64,000 bases of DNA from Alkalibacillus aidingensis (GCF_014595945.1 NZ_JABXWU010000006.1:54767-118766), one strand, 5' to 3'. Counted from the stretch's first letter, positions 38,901 through 47,409 are shown. Made by a program: numbers and translations. Notes: a model not told the origin generated them from the sequence alone.

Positions 38901-41238
38901 TGGTAATTTGGTTGTTATTCATTATAGTGATCAATATTCCTCTTCTAGTCGATATGATGCTATAACTGTTACGGATAAGTCTGATCAGTATTTTGCAGTT
39001 ATTAAGGAATTTTTAAAACAAAAAGATGTAGAAGGTACAAATGAAAACGTCCATAACACGATTAAAGCTTTTAATACATTTAATGGTGAATGGTTATTAC
39101 GAATTATAGGAAGTAGTGGTCACCTCGATCGAGAGAAGTTAAGTATCATATCTGCAATTAAATACTCTGTCTCTTATCTCGATCATCCTAACATATTATG
39201 GATCCCTATATCTTTAGAAGAAGTGTTAAGGGTGGCAGGAACAGTTAGCCTTAATAAGTCAGAGGGAATATTTACTGCTAAAAATTTAGGAGTAAAAGGA
39301 AGTCATAGTGATGATTTACTTCTTATTGGTATTGAAGAAGAAGAGGGACAACTGTCATTACACTTTTATCCAGTAGAGGTCAAAATCGGAATTAACAGAG
39401 GGGCAGTTTTAGATAAAGCAAAGAATCAAGTGAAACAAACAAAATCACTTTTAATGAATACCTTAACAGATGAAATGGGAGAAACTTTTAAGGGAAGATT
39501 TTACCGAAACTTCTTTACTCAATTATTAATTTCTAATTCTCAAAAGCTAGACCAAAGTGAATTTTGGAATGAAAAGGGTTATGGATTAAGCGATGATGTC
39601 ATTGAAAAACTAAATAAAGATGAATATGTTGTATCAAATAAGTTGAAGGAGCATATAGGAGATGGCGCTATATTATCATTCCAAAAGGATGCGCATTATC
39701 GTAGTGCAGACCTTAATGATGATGTATTACAGATAAATTTAACAGAATATGATGGGTATAATGGGTTAGTCTATCCAATTAAAGATATGAGACATTGGAT
39801 TCAAGAGCAACCTAATGACTTTATTAAAGAGGATATGATTTCATACAACTATAGACCAGAGGGTAAAAGAGAAGGTATAAACAGTGAAAATCCTAAAGAT
39901 TACAGGTCTGGTCATGTGGAGGGTCAGAGTTCAGAATTAGTAGGAGAAATTAAATCTAAGGTGGAGCTAGAAGAAAAAGTTGATATTAATTTTAAAGAGA
40001 ATGTCTCACTATCTAATAATGAAAACAGAATATCAAATGAATCCGAAACAAACGAAATGGACGAACAGGAAATTCACTCAACTATTGATGACAGTATAAC
40101 TGGTAAGAGACTTCATTTACATGATACAAGATTATTAATAGGAAAGGCAGAAAATTCAAACAAGTATATATATTGGGAGTATGGAAATAAAGGGTTAGCT
40201 AATAGACACTTGTTAATATCAGGTAAATCAGGCCAAGGAAAAACTTACTTTATGCAGTGTTTGTTGTTAGAAAAGGCAAAAAGGGGAATTCCAAGTATCG
40301 TTATTGATTATACTGAAGGTTTCTTACCTAATCAGCTAGAACCAGAGTTTGTTGAATACCTTGGTCATAAAATAAAACAAAAGATAGTTTATAATGAGAA
40401 ATTCCCTATCAACCCATTTTCTAAGAATGTTCGTGATATCGGTGGTATTGAACTTCCTGAATCTGACACTGATGTAGCTGAACGTATTAAAAGTGTATTC
40501 TCTGCTGTATATAGTTCTTTAGGAATACAACAACAAAATGCAATCTATGATGCAACTCTTAGTGGGTTAGAGTTGTATGGAGAACAGATGAACCTAGAAA
40601 GGCTAAAAGAATTATTAGAGAATGACGGATCTAATTATTCAAAAACAGCTCTATCTCAAATAAGGCCTTTACTTGATCGTAACCCTTTTAGTCATAATGA
40701 TACAATTAATTGGGAGGATATTATCAGCAGTGATGGAGAAGTATTCATTATTCAATTAACGGCTTTCCCAAGAGATGTACAATTAATGATAACTGAATTT
40801 ATTCTTTGGGACCTATGGAACTATTCAGTTCAATTTGGTGATAAAGAAAATCCAATGCCTGTAATTATGGATGAAGCTCAAAACCTTGATCATACAGAAA
40901 AATCTCCATCAGCAAGGATTTTGACTGAAGGCAGGAAATTTGGTTGGTCTGGATGGTATGCAACACAATTTCTAAAATCACAATTAAATGCAGATGAATT
41001 AGCAAGGCTGCAGAACTCATCGCAAAAAGTTTACTTTGCTCCTCCAGAACAAGAACTCTCTAATATTGCTTCAAGCTTATCTAAAGAACCACATGAGAAA
41101 AAACAGTGGGAACATAAGCTTTCTGACCTGAGAAAAGGTCAATGTATAGTTCATGGACCGATCTTGAAAGCAAACGGTGAACTTACTAATCCAACAATTA
41201 ATGTAGTGAATATTACACCACTTTCTGACAGAATATAA
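35965..41238 (+). CDS. dptH: Phosphorothioation-dependent restriction protein DptH (nuclease-like motif plus HerA ATPase)
   Basis: A very large (1757-residue) protein. The C-terminal third is a HerA/FtsK-like ATPase: Walker A ISGKSGQGKT (1418-1427), Walker B VIMDEAQNLD (DE at 1636-1637), and late ATQFLKSQL and SQKVYF segments. Ahead of it, D1116/D1117 in SHSDDLLLIG and VEVK at 1137-1140 have the spacing of a PD-(D/E)XK nuclease core. The first 1000 residues are unassigned. It is probably the DNA-cutting and translocating part of DptFGH. The start is uncertain between ATG 35956 and 35965. Its end carries a bidirectional terminator. Confidence 0.9.
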   Translation: MSNQFYNYIVTVLLDYFKNINVKSGERYYLQLDSDSEVEQLINSILNVTDTVPFTYKHELGEEYKTFAIQFSDHKLVVAHTSENVKPDFLVTLRNLVGEQKEEKFKNTSLISIVSEQLDSIKGGSSDLEKEGMPLHPQELFKNLKEEIESSTLEKVDRIILRENLDSLMKDQPFQQTTFFEFEDIFSTLEKGFIDDSEYYKFGIFRDPDLGSFPGNEQKKRLQMNRELFDYVKRVHDYGLDKDELENMFSPLGVNQLEKEDWHQTLFPKVDRFHEEYKRLNKKLKVEVEELKVKDKLKYWDKPFNDNAAGKRKRHIVIFNPELLPEIEITTTFNLSGNISSLENSFLKIDKKSQKYVDVETKKKNIVGTIKPPKSKPVFVKYTYKHDNKASLGVELNIAVLPIYPIDIDNYKSKYLVDHKKEVIDINYEDSELIFGDGMNQSVVEVTEQDQEVEYTEDDKLTIVPEPEVFNDNDELYLKIRFNNIPIPFLFRNELPDSTPITGQRIWKLIRENGRDFQWIRENNRLILENQEFYFHSEYRSYFEWEQEMVEWGIKAGYFDSDQLSPIDIKLSENLRESYSRFITYFKSRNSIPSLSTVTEDLKERAIEYINQYQKEIESFENGVAAGKKGLDLFKLGTIQTNGAVYFSPLHPLMIAYKLKYFDLLGSEELENSIISRLSPNSLIPFIYDDKEVLYKPDHQNAAAEWMIFKPVSEVTVSDANQYLAKVVKDKINQFKMHFSYLFIEKSQAPLQINVINISNDYEVIRGLLQWMIDVIDDYGPQSLKPIEVTLYKSKLLESSFDLYARTETVSEFEDNFDIKLKSDQYESEDVLRMIREKLFFFKRDPKTEYRYSHISFYKMNAQEHKAVQPMKDMKSGIAIDGIYSSVPSMKDEETYRSGFGTKTYSITDDNPLTTTAYYVNELAANLRNSGNDSYRKGEVIFSRTSNTDDKELEKVFKASYWVTFLDPTIDLDYFNNYDGNLVVIHYSDQYSSSSRYDAITVTDKSDQYFAVIKEFLKQKDVEGTNENVHNTIKAFNTFNGEWLLRIIGSSGHLDREKLSIISAIKYSVSYLDHPNILWIPISLEEVLRVAGTVSLNKSEGIFTAKNLGVKGSHSDDLLLIGIEEEEGQLSLHFYPVEVKIGINRGAVLDKAKNQVKQTKSLLMNTLTDEMGETFKGRFYRNFFTQLLISNSQKLDQSEFWNEKGYGLSDDVIEKLNKDEYVVSNKLKEHIGDGAILSFQKDAHYRSADLNDDVLQINLTEYDGYNGLVYPIKDMRHWIQEQPNDFIKEDMISYNYRPEGKREGINSENPKDYRSGHVEGQSSELVGEIKSKVELEEKVDINFKENVSLSNNENRISNESETNEMDEQEIHSTIDDSITGKRLHLHDTRLLIGKAENSNKYIYWEYGNKGLANRHLLISGKSGQGKTYFMQCLLLEKAKRGIPSIVIDYTEGFLPNQLEPEFVEYLGHKIKQKIVYNEKFPINPFSKNVRDIGGIELPESDTDVAERIKSVFSAVYSSLGIQQQNAIYDATLSGLELYGEQMNLERLKELLENDGSNYSKTALSQIRPLLDRNPFSHNDTINWEDIISSDGEVFIIQLTAFPRDVQLMITEFILWDLWNYSVQFGDKENPMPVIMDEAQNLDHTEKSPSARILTEGRKFGWSGWYATQFLKSQLNADELARLQNSSQKVYFAPPEQELSNIASSLSKEPHEKKQWEHKLSDLRKGQCIVHGPILKANGELTNPTINVVNITPLSDRI

Positions 41239-41264
41239 AAGAACCCCACAATCGTGGGGTTCTT
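41237..41264. terminator. Bidirectional terminator
   Basis: AAAAGAACCCCAC and GTGGGGTTCTTTT form a perfect stem between dptH and the convergent second DndE-like gene. Confidence 0.9.
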
Positions 41265-41269
41265 TTATA

Positions 41270-41638
41270 TTACAAAATGGCTATTTTTAGATCTTCCATT
41301 GATGTTTTTTGTTGGTAAACTTCATAAATATCTCGTAAACCTTTTTCGATATAATTACTCATAATATCATGTAATGATTCATCGTCAGTTGATTGATTCA
41401 ATTCTTCAAAGATTAAATGCTTAAAAAGTAAAAATTCATTATCCTTAATTATGTTATCAGGTATAACCCAGCCTTGTTTACCATCTAAGAAACTCTGCGG
41501 AACTTCTTTATTTGAGTTTTGTAAACCTTTAGCTAATGCTATTTTTATAGCCAATGGTCGTTCTACTTCAAGGTTTTCCATTATTAGGTCCAATAGCTCT
41601 TTCCCTTTTACTGATAGTTTCATTCTTCGGTTAGACAT
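41270..41638 (-). CDS. DndE-like protein, second copy
   Basis: A 122-residue protein. MKLSVKGKELLDLIMENLE, VERPLAIKIALAKGL and FLLFKHLIFEELNQ have the helix pattern and spacing of DndE. Sequence identity to the dndE product in this window is low. It ends just before the dptH terminator and is downstream of a second DndD-like ATPase, as dndE follows dndD. A distinct small helical protein is possible; the neighbour is the stronger evidence. Confidence 0.65.
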   Translation of the reverse strand: MSNRRMKLSVKGKELLDLIMENLEVERPLAIKIALAKGLQNSNKEVPQSFLDGKQGWVIPDNIIKDNEFLLFKHLIFEELNQSTDDESLHDIMSNYIEKGLRDIYEVYQQKTSMEDLKIAIL

Positions 41639-41645
41639 CGTATTA

Positions 41646-43661
41646 TCACTCCGTTATGAAATCGAAATACCCATCTCGTATAATGGTATATTTCTTTTCC
41701 TCATCATAATCCAACATATATTGTTTATATGAGTGGTCCTCCATTAATTTAACATACTCACTTGTTATCTCTGTATCTGTTGACAATATAATGATTTGGT
41801 CACTTAAATTCTTATAATAGTGGTTAATCAATTGTTGACGATGATGACTATCAAGTCTCCCCAATGGAGTATCAACAACAATAGGTAATGTAAGGTCTGA
41901 AACCTTTGTTAATGCCCATATTAATGCAGATGAGATCATTTGCATCTCTCCGGCAGATCTGTCTTGAATGCTAATTTCTTGCATTTTGTCGTTGTACAAT
42001 CTGATGGTATAGGAATCAATGTCGAAATCGATCTTCCCAAATTCATCCTGCTTTCTAAAAAGTTTATTAAGCATGCTTGAAAATTCTTCTTGAATAAAAC
42101 GTGCTTTCATTGTGGTTACTTCTTCTATATATTCTTCCATTGTACTAATGGTTTTTTGTAGTAATTTATACTGATCATTTATTTCCTCAACATTTAATTC
42201 TTTTCCTGATAATCGAGTTAATTTGTTAGTGATTTCTGATTTCTCATTCTTTGTTTTGGTTAATTTTATATTTACAGAACGTAGTTTAAGGTTATTTTCG
42301 CCTATTAATTTTGTTAGAGAGTCAATTCTCTCATTTTCTTTTGAAATATCAACTTCAGTAGGGGCATTTCTAATTTCAACCTCAAGTTCCCTGAGGTCTC
42401 TTTCTAATTTTTCGATTTTATTAATATGGTTAGTAATAAGGGTTTTGTCTGCTGCTTTATAATTTATAAGTATATTTTGGTCCTTACTGGAAAGGTCATG
42501 GATTTCTTCGAAACCCTCAGAAGTATTAATATCAATATTATTTTCCTTCACCCATATTTCCTGGCCTAATTCTTTTATTTGATTAAGTTGACTCTCGGTC
42601 AAGGGAGGCTTTATGTTTTTATTTAATAGTTGTTTCATAAAATCCCTGTAAGGTGCTAATGACGTTTCTTCAATTAGTCTCTTTCGCTTCACTTCATTTT
42701 CAAGATTCAATTGCTGCTGGAGTTTATTGATTTTCCTTGATAAAATAATGCTTAATACATTATTCTTATAAAGCTGGTTAAGCTCATGCCTCGCTAAGTC
42801 AAGTTCGGTTTCTTTTTGTGATTGTTTTTTTACAAACTTTTCTCTGGAATTGTTATTAAGAGAAATTTTTTCATTTCTCTGCTCTTTTTCCTTCTCTAAT
42901 TTATTTTTTAGTTGTTCTCCCTCTGAGTCAACCTTTTCTTTCTGTGCTTCAAGCTTTTCGATTTTTTTATCTATCTCAGAAATTTCCTCTTGATACTTTT
43001 TAATTTTTGAATTATTTGCTGAGCTGGCTAATTTATTTTCAAATGTTTTCTGAAGTGATTTCAAATCGGTGATTAGTTGAGTATAAGATTCCATACCAGT
43101 AATTTTGTGGATAGCTTCTTTCATTTCACTACTATTTTGTCGTAGTATAATTTCTTTTATCTCTTCACCATCAAAAATAAAAAATGGTGCAGCGTGATAA
43201 GGGATAATTTTATCAATAAACTTGTTGTAAACTTCAATATTGTCTATCTTAGCTTTTTTGTTCATTCTTGAACCAGGTCTTGTAACAATTAAGTCTCTTT
43301 CTTCACGTGTTAATCTTTTATACTGATCAAAGTACCATTTGGCTTTTAACTGCCACTCTTCACCAGAATCAGTTTCCAAAGCAAGGATCACGGAACTTTC
43401 TCGACCACCCTCATCAAAGAATGTATTATTAATTACATTTGAGAATAGCCTTTTGTGCTCTGTTTCTGACATACCTCTTTTTCCAAAAAGTATATAAATT
43501 ATCGCCTTTAATATTGTTGTCTTACCAGCACCATTTAATCCACCTAGGAGAATAATGTTTTTTCCTTCTTCATCCCTAACTTCTTTAGGGATACTTAAAT
43601 CAATTTCTTGATACCCATAAAACGTCTTGTAGTTATCAAATATTAGCTTTTTTAAGATCAT
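41646..43661 (-). CDS. DndD-like SMC-type ATPase, second copy
   Basis: A 671-residue ATPase. Walker A GGLNGAGKT (40-48), a long coiled-coil, the signature RSAGEMQMIS (about 568) and Walker B LPIVVDTPLGRLD (about 592) are intact, as is FFIFDGEEIKEI, the DndD-type FDGEE motif. The end IILSTDTEITSEYV matches IILSTDSEIDIELY in the other DndD. It is clearly related to but strongly diverged from the first DndD, so it is not a recent duplicate. It is the middle gene of a three-gene minus-strand cassette. Confidence 0.85.
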   Translation of the reverse strand: MILKKLIFDNYKTFYGYQEIDLSIPKEVRDEEGKNIILLGGLNGAGKTTILKAIIYILFGKRGMSETEHKRLFSNVINNTFFDEGGRESSVILALETDSGEEWQLKAKWYFDQYKRLTREERDLIVTRPGSRMNKKAKIDNIEVYNKFIDKIIPYHAAPFFIFDGEEIKEIILRQNSSEMKEAIHKITGMESYTQLITDLKSLQKTFENKLASSANNSKIKKYQEEISEIDKKIEKLEAQKEKVDSEGEQLKNKLEKEKEQRNEKISLNNNSREKFVKKQSQKETELDLARHELNQLYKNNVLSIILSRKINKLQQQLNLENEVKRKRLIEETSLAPYRDFMKQLLNKNIKPPLTESQLNQIKELGQEIWVKENNIDINTSEGFEEIHDLSSKDQNILINYKAADKTLITNHINKIEKLERDLRELEVEIRNAPTEVDISKENERIDSLTKLIGENNLKLRSVNIKLTKTKNEKSEITNKLTRLSGKELNVEEINDQYKLLQKTISTMEEYIEEVTTMKARFIQEEFSSMLNKLFRKQDEFGKIDFDIDSYTIRLYNDKMQEISIQDRSAGEMQMISSALIWALTKVSDLTLPIVVDTPLGRLDSHHRQQLINHYYKNLSDQIIILSTDTEITSEYVKLMEDHSYKQYMLDYDEEKKYTIIRDGYFDFITE

Positions 43662-43670
43662 AACATCACC

Positions 43671-43859
43671 TTAATTTGATTTTTTTGAGTGAAAATAGAT
43701 AAGGTCTTGATACTCTTTAACTCTGGCACGATCGCTATGGTTTTCATAGGATAGGTTTTTGGCTGTTTTCAATAGGTCCTTACCTAATTTTAATGGTACG
43801 TCATTTTTATAACAGATATTTGCAAGTATCTCTATTTCTCTGCGTTCGATTTCCTTCAT
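43671..43859 (-). CDS. Small protein of the second DndD cassette
   Basis: A 62-residue, charged, helical protein (MKEIERREIEILANICYKND, KLGKDLLKTAKNLSYENHS). The ATG at 43859 has AAAGGTGA upstream; a GTG at 43868 is the alternative. It is the first gene of the cassette, ten bases before the DndD-like ATPase. Small proteins of this sort accompany DNA-modification loci; I cannot assign a function. Confidence 0.6.
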   Translation of the reverse strand: MKEIERREIEILANICYKNDVPLKLGKDLLKTAKNLSYENHSDRARVKEYQDLIYFHSKKSN

Positions 43860-44092
43860 TATAATCACCTTTTTTAAAATTTATCACTATAGATATTTTA
43901 CAATAAATAAAAGAATAATTATAGGATACTTATTTAAAAAATGGAATCTATATATAATATTTGTATGAAATTAGGGTTTGTTGGATTATTTCAGTTGCTC
44001 CATTTGAAAAGAAAGATGTGATAAAAAGTCAATATACCGTGGAATATATAACTAGGTCATATTATGCTACTGTCCAAGGGAGGTTAGACAAA

Positions 44093-44380
44093 ATGGTTAA
44101 AGTAACTGAAGCGGCAATCAATCAAGTCAAAGAAGAAGTACAATTCATGATTGATCAAGGTGAACAACCGATCATCCGACTATCTATGGGTGTTGGATGA
44201 GGAGGACCACAATTACGACTGGCTCTGGAAGAGTCAGAAAAAGATAATGATGAGATCACTGAAATAGATGGAATCAAGTTTTTAGTCAGTCCTAAAGACG
44301 CTCCATATTTCACGAACGCGAAGATTGATTATACAAAGGCATTATTTGGTGGTGGTCAATTCAAAGTGCTTCGTGTTTAA
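44093..44380 (+). CDS. HesB/IscA-like protein, probable selenoprotein (TGA = Sec)
   Basis: One frame of 95 codons from ATG 44093 (ribosome site AAGGGAGG) to TAA 44378-44380 is crossed by a single TGA at 44198-44200. Before it: MVKVTEAAINQVKEEV and IRLSMGVG; after it: GGPQLRLALEESEKD, IDGIKFLVSP and a C-terminal GGGQFKVLRV. This is the A-type iron-sulfur scaffold (HesB/IscA) fold. The TGA lies where the family has its conserved Cys before GGP. HesB-like selenoproteins with Sec at this place are known in bacteria. A hairpin fitting the bacterial SECIS starts 18 bases after the TGA. Without Sec insertion it would be a 35-residue stub. No selenium gene is in this window. Confidence 0.75.
44201..44237 (+). 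promoter_or_regulatory. Candidate bacterial SECIS element
   Basis: CTGGCTC (44219-44225) pairs with GAGTCAG (44231-44237) through seven bases, one a G-U. The loop is UGGAA, with G as its second base, and begins 25 bases after the TGA. Known bacterial SECIS elements have a short stem, a G among the first two loop bases and an apical loop about 16-37 bases from the UGA, so all three features match. A hairpin by chance cannot be ruled out. Confidence 0.65.
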
Positions 44381-44388
44381 ACGATTTG

Positions 44389-44424
44389 ACGAGTCTACTC
44401 TTTAAAGGGAGTGGACTCGTTTAT
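44389..44424 (+). terminator. Rho-independent terminator
   Basis: ACGAGTCTACTC pairs with GAGTGGACTCGT (one G-T), followed by TTTAT. Its place right after the TAA at 44378-44380 supports that the gene really extends past the TGA. Confidence 0.8.
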
Positions 44425-44501
44425 ACTCTCTTCTATAGAAAATGAATAGTTAACATAAAAAGCCTTCATCCATCTGTTTTATGGGCAAACACACTATTCA
44501 A

Positions 44502-44531
44502 AAAGAGATCGCAAATAACTGCGATCTCTTT
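44502..44531 (-). terminator. Terminator of the amidohydrolase operon
   Basis: A perfect stem AAAGAGATCGCA / TGCGATCTCTTT lies just past the aldehyde dehydrogenase stop. Confidence 0.8.
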
Positions 44532-44539
44532 GAGATAAC

Positions 44540-46009
44540 TTAAAACCAATTAATCGGTTTAGGTTTCAAGTTATGAAATACGTGTTTTGTCTCCCGATAT
44601 TCTTCTAGACCTAATTTTCCTAGTTCGCGACCAATTCCTGATTGTTTAAAGCCACCCCAGGGTGCATGTGGGAAGTACAGGTTGAAATCATTTATCCATA
44701 CTGTCCCCATGCGCATTTTAGCAACGCAGCGTTCTGCCTTGGCCAAATCATTTGTCCATACTCCACCAGCAAGTCCATAAATGGAGTCGTTTGCTAGCAT
44801 GATTGCCTCTTCTTCTGTTGAAAACGTTTCAACGGTAATAACTGGACCAAATCCTTCTTCTTGTACGATGTCCATATCGGTCGTACAATCTGTAAAGATA
44901 GTAGGTAAATAGAAAAATCCGTTTTGGAATTCGGGGTTGGTAGGTCGTCTCCCACCAACTACTAGTTTTGCACCTTCAGATTTACCTGATTCTACATAAC
45001 TTTCGACTTTTGCTAGATGTTCAGCTGAAATTAATGGACCCATTTGTGTATTTTCATCGAAACCATTACCGATTTTAATGTTGCTAACTCGTTCAACTAA
45101 TGCATCAACAAATTTGTGGTGAATAGTGTCTTCAACGATTAGTCTTGTTCCTGCTGAGCAAATTTGCCCTGCGTGGAAGAAAACAGCATTCATAGCTTGG
45201 TCAACGGCTGTATCAAAGGTTGCATCGGCAAAGACGACGTTTGGGTTTTTCCCACCAAGCTCAAGGGCTAGTTTTTTAACGTTACGACTAGCTGCTTGCA
45301 TGATTTTCTTACCTGTTTCTATACCTCCAGTAAATGAAATCAAATCGACATCTTCATTATTAGAAAGCTCTGCACCAACTGTGCTACCTGCCCCTAATAC
45401 GAGGTTAGCGACCCCGGCTGGAACTCCCGCTTCATCGATTAGTTCAAATATTTTAATCGTTGTTAAAGGAGTGATTTCACTTGGTTTCATGACAAGTGTA
45501 TTGCCAGTAACTAAAGCGGGAGCTAATTTCCAAGATGCTTGTAATAATGGATAGTTCCAGGGTGTAATCTGTCCACAAACACCAACAGGTTCGTGAACGA
45601 CTTTGCTTATCGAATTTGGGATGGGGGAGTCGATTAATTCACCACCGTCTTTATCGGCAACTTCTGCATAATAGCGAAAAACACTCGCGATGTCATCCAT
45701 ATCATCGCGACTTTCGATGACTGTTTTTCCTGTATCTAAAGTTTCTAGGTTAGCTAATACTTCCTTGTCTCTCTCAATGAGCTCAGCTATTCTTCTAACT
45801 AATGTGCTGCGATCAGTTACCGGCATTGATGCCCATTCTCCTCTGTCGAATGCTGTTCTTGCTGCATCGATCGCTAATATTGCATCGGACTCATCACCTT
45901 CAGCAACTGTTGCAATGACTTCTTGGTTAAACGGATTTATGATATCTCGTGATTTTCCAGAAGTGGCTTTTACCCAACTTCCATTGATGTACATTCTTTT
46001 AGTTTCCAT
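44540..46009 (-). CDS. Aldehyde dehydrogenase, betaine-aldehyde-dehydrogenase-like
   Basis: A 489-residue ALDH with the cofactor loop SFTGGIETGKKI, general base in LELGGKNPNVVF and nucleophilic Cys in HAGQICSAGTR. The C-terminal FPHAPWGGFKQSGIGRELG resembles betaine aldehyde dehydrogenases (GbsA/BetB) and related aromatic-aldehyde enzymes. It is the last gene of a four-gene operon with a reductase, a Rieske protein and an amidohydrolase, 17 bases after the reductase gene. The context suggests oxidation of an aldehyde released in a breakdown pathway rather than osmoprotectant synthesis; not certain. Confidence 0.88.
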   Translation of the reverse strand: METKRMYINGSWVKATSGKSRDIINPFNQEVIATVAEGDESDAILAIDAARTAFDRGEWASMPVTDRSTLVRRIAELIERDKEVLANLETLDTGKTVIESRDDMDDIASVFRYYAEVADKDGGELIDSPIPNSISKVVHEPVGVCGQITPWNYPLLQASWKLAPALVTGNTLVMKPSEITPLTTIKIFELIDEAGVPAGVANLVLGAGSTVGAELSNNEDVDLISFTGGIETGKKIMQAASRNVKKLALELGGKNPNVVFADATFDTAVDQAMNAVFFHAGQICSAGTRLIVEDTIHHKFVDALVERVSNIKIGNGFDENTQMGPLISAEHLAKVESYVESGKSEGAKLVVGGRRPTNPEFQNGFFYLPTIFTDCTTDMDIVQEEGFGPVITVETFSTEEEAIMLANDSIYGLAGGVWTNDLAKAERCVAKMRMGTVWINDFNLYFPHAPWGGFKQSGIGRELGKLGLEEYRETKHVFHNLKPKPINWF

Positions 46010-46026
46010 CTGATTGAGCTCCTTCC

Positions 46027-47028
46027 TTATGCACCACCTAACACCCTGGTACTATGGGGTGGTTGGACCTTTTGGTTAGGGTCTATATAATGCTTTGCCT
46101 GACTAATGGCTGCTGATGCTTCACCAAATCCAGAAGCTATTAGTTTAACTTTACCTGGGTGTGTGGTAATGTCACCAGCCGCATAGATACCGGAAATATT
46201 GGTTTCCATTTTTTCATTTACAACGATTGAGTTTTTCTCTAGGTTTAATCCCCACTCTTTAATTGCCCCGAGACTAGAGAGGAAACCGTGATTTACAATT
46301 AAAGCATCTACTTTCAATCTTTCAATATTGTCACCTTTGTTTTCTTTTACTAAAACCTCTTCAATCCGATGACCATTGCCTATTAACTCATCGATGATCA
46401 TAGGCGTTTTAATTTGAACACTAGATTCCTTTAGTTGATTCACGCTATGCTCATGTGCTCTAAATTGGTCTCTTCGGTGAACTAGGGTTACTTCATTTGC
46501 GATATTTTCGAGCATGAGTGCCCAGTCCACTGCAGAGTCTCCACCTCCAGTAACACATACATTTTTCCCTTTAAATGAAAGGAGGTCTGTAATGGAGTAA
46601 AATAAGTTATTTCCTTCATATTTAGAAGCCTCTCCAAGTTTAAGTCGTCTTGGTTGAAAGGCACCAGCACCACTAGTGATAATTACTGTTCTCGAGTAGT
46701 GGATATCTTTAGTCGTCGTTATTTTAAACAGGTTTTGATCTAACTTTTCGATGTTTTCGACATTTTCCTCAAGGCAGATTTCAGGGTCAAACTGCTTCGC
46801 TTGTTCTTCAAGCTGGTTAACAAGATCCTTGGCTAGTACTTTGGGGAAGCCGGCAACATCATAGATATATTTTTCAGGATATAATGCCATTAGTTGACCA
46901 CCAACTTGTGGTAAGCTATCAATGACCTTAACAGACATTTCTCGCATGCCACCGTAGAAAGCGGTAAATAGACCGGTCGGACCGGCCCCAATAATCACCG
47001 AGTCAACAATTTGCTCTGAATCGTTCAT
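46027..47028 (-). CDS. Ferredoxin-NAD(P) reductase, thioredoxin-reductase-like type
   Basis: A 333-residue flavoprotein with the FAD site [16 protein letters not shown], the NAD(P) site [15 protein letters not shown] and the FAD-closing [13 protein letters not shown]. There is no CxxC redox pair, so it is not a thioredoxin reductase. It resembles B. subtilis YumC-type ferredoxin reductases. Next to a Rieske ferredoxin gene, it probably feeds electrons to that protein. Confidence 0.9.
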   Translation of the reverse strand: MNDSEQIVDSVIIGAGPTGLFTAFYGGMREMSVKVIDSLPQVGGQLMALYPEKYIYDVAGFPKVLAKDLVNQLEEQAKQFDPEICLEENVENIEKLDQNLFKITTTKDIHYSRTVIITSGAGAFQPRRLKLGEASKYEGNNLFYSITDLLSFKGKNVCVTGGGDSAVDWALMLENIANEVTLVHRRDQFRAHEHSVNQLKESSVQIKTPMIIDELIGNGHRIEEVLVKENKGDNIERLKVDALIVNHGFLSSLGAIKEWGLNLEKNSIVVNEKMETNISGIYAAGDITTHPGKVKLIASGFGEASAAISQAKHYIDPNQKVQPPHSTRVLGGA

Positions 47029-47049
47029 ATGTTATCACCTACTTGTTAC

Positions 47050-47409
47050 TTATTTGTAAATAATGACATCATCATGTTCTGTTCTTACCTTGAAGCTAGG
47101 TAATTTTTTAGTTGGGTTAGCTAGCATTCTACCATCATCCTTTATATCAAACTCACGTCCGTGCCATGGACAACGGATGATTTCACCCTTTCGGCAGTAA
47201 TGATAATCCCCTGGCGTACTCGTATGGGTAGTTGCCCCACATATCATTCCTTTATCTAAAGGAGCACCTTGGTGAGTACATTGATTTAAAAAGGCGTAAA
47301 ATTCGCCATCAAGTGTTCGGCAAATGAGCACATTTTGCTTACCAAAGTAGGACGATTTCATGTCTCCAGGTTTTAGATCTGTGGTTTTACAAACGACTTG
47401 TTCTCTCAT
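47050..47409 (-). CDS. Rieske [2Fe-2S] ferredoxin
   Basis: A 119-residue protein with the Rieske ligands in NQCTHQGAPLD (Cys, His) and CPWHGREFD (Cys, His). A 20-residue insert between them contains MICGATTHTSTPGDYHY. No membrane segment or fused oxygenase domain is present, so it is a soluble electron carrier of the kind used by ring-hydroxylating oxygenases. It sits 12 bases after the amidohydrolase gene. Confidence 0.9.
   Translation of the reverse strand: MREQVVCKTTDLKPGDMKSSYFGKQNVLICRTLDGEFYAFLNQCTHQGAPLDKGMICGATTHTSTPGDYHYCRKGEIIRCPWHGREFDIKDDGRMLANPTKKLPSFKVRTEHDDVIIYK

Noticed and set aside
43961..44200. A 79-codon protein ending at the TGA
   Set aside because: The part before 44093 has no family likeness or ribosome site; the true gene starts at 44093 and its homology continues past the TGA.
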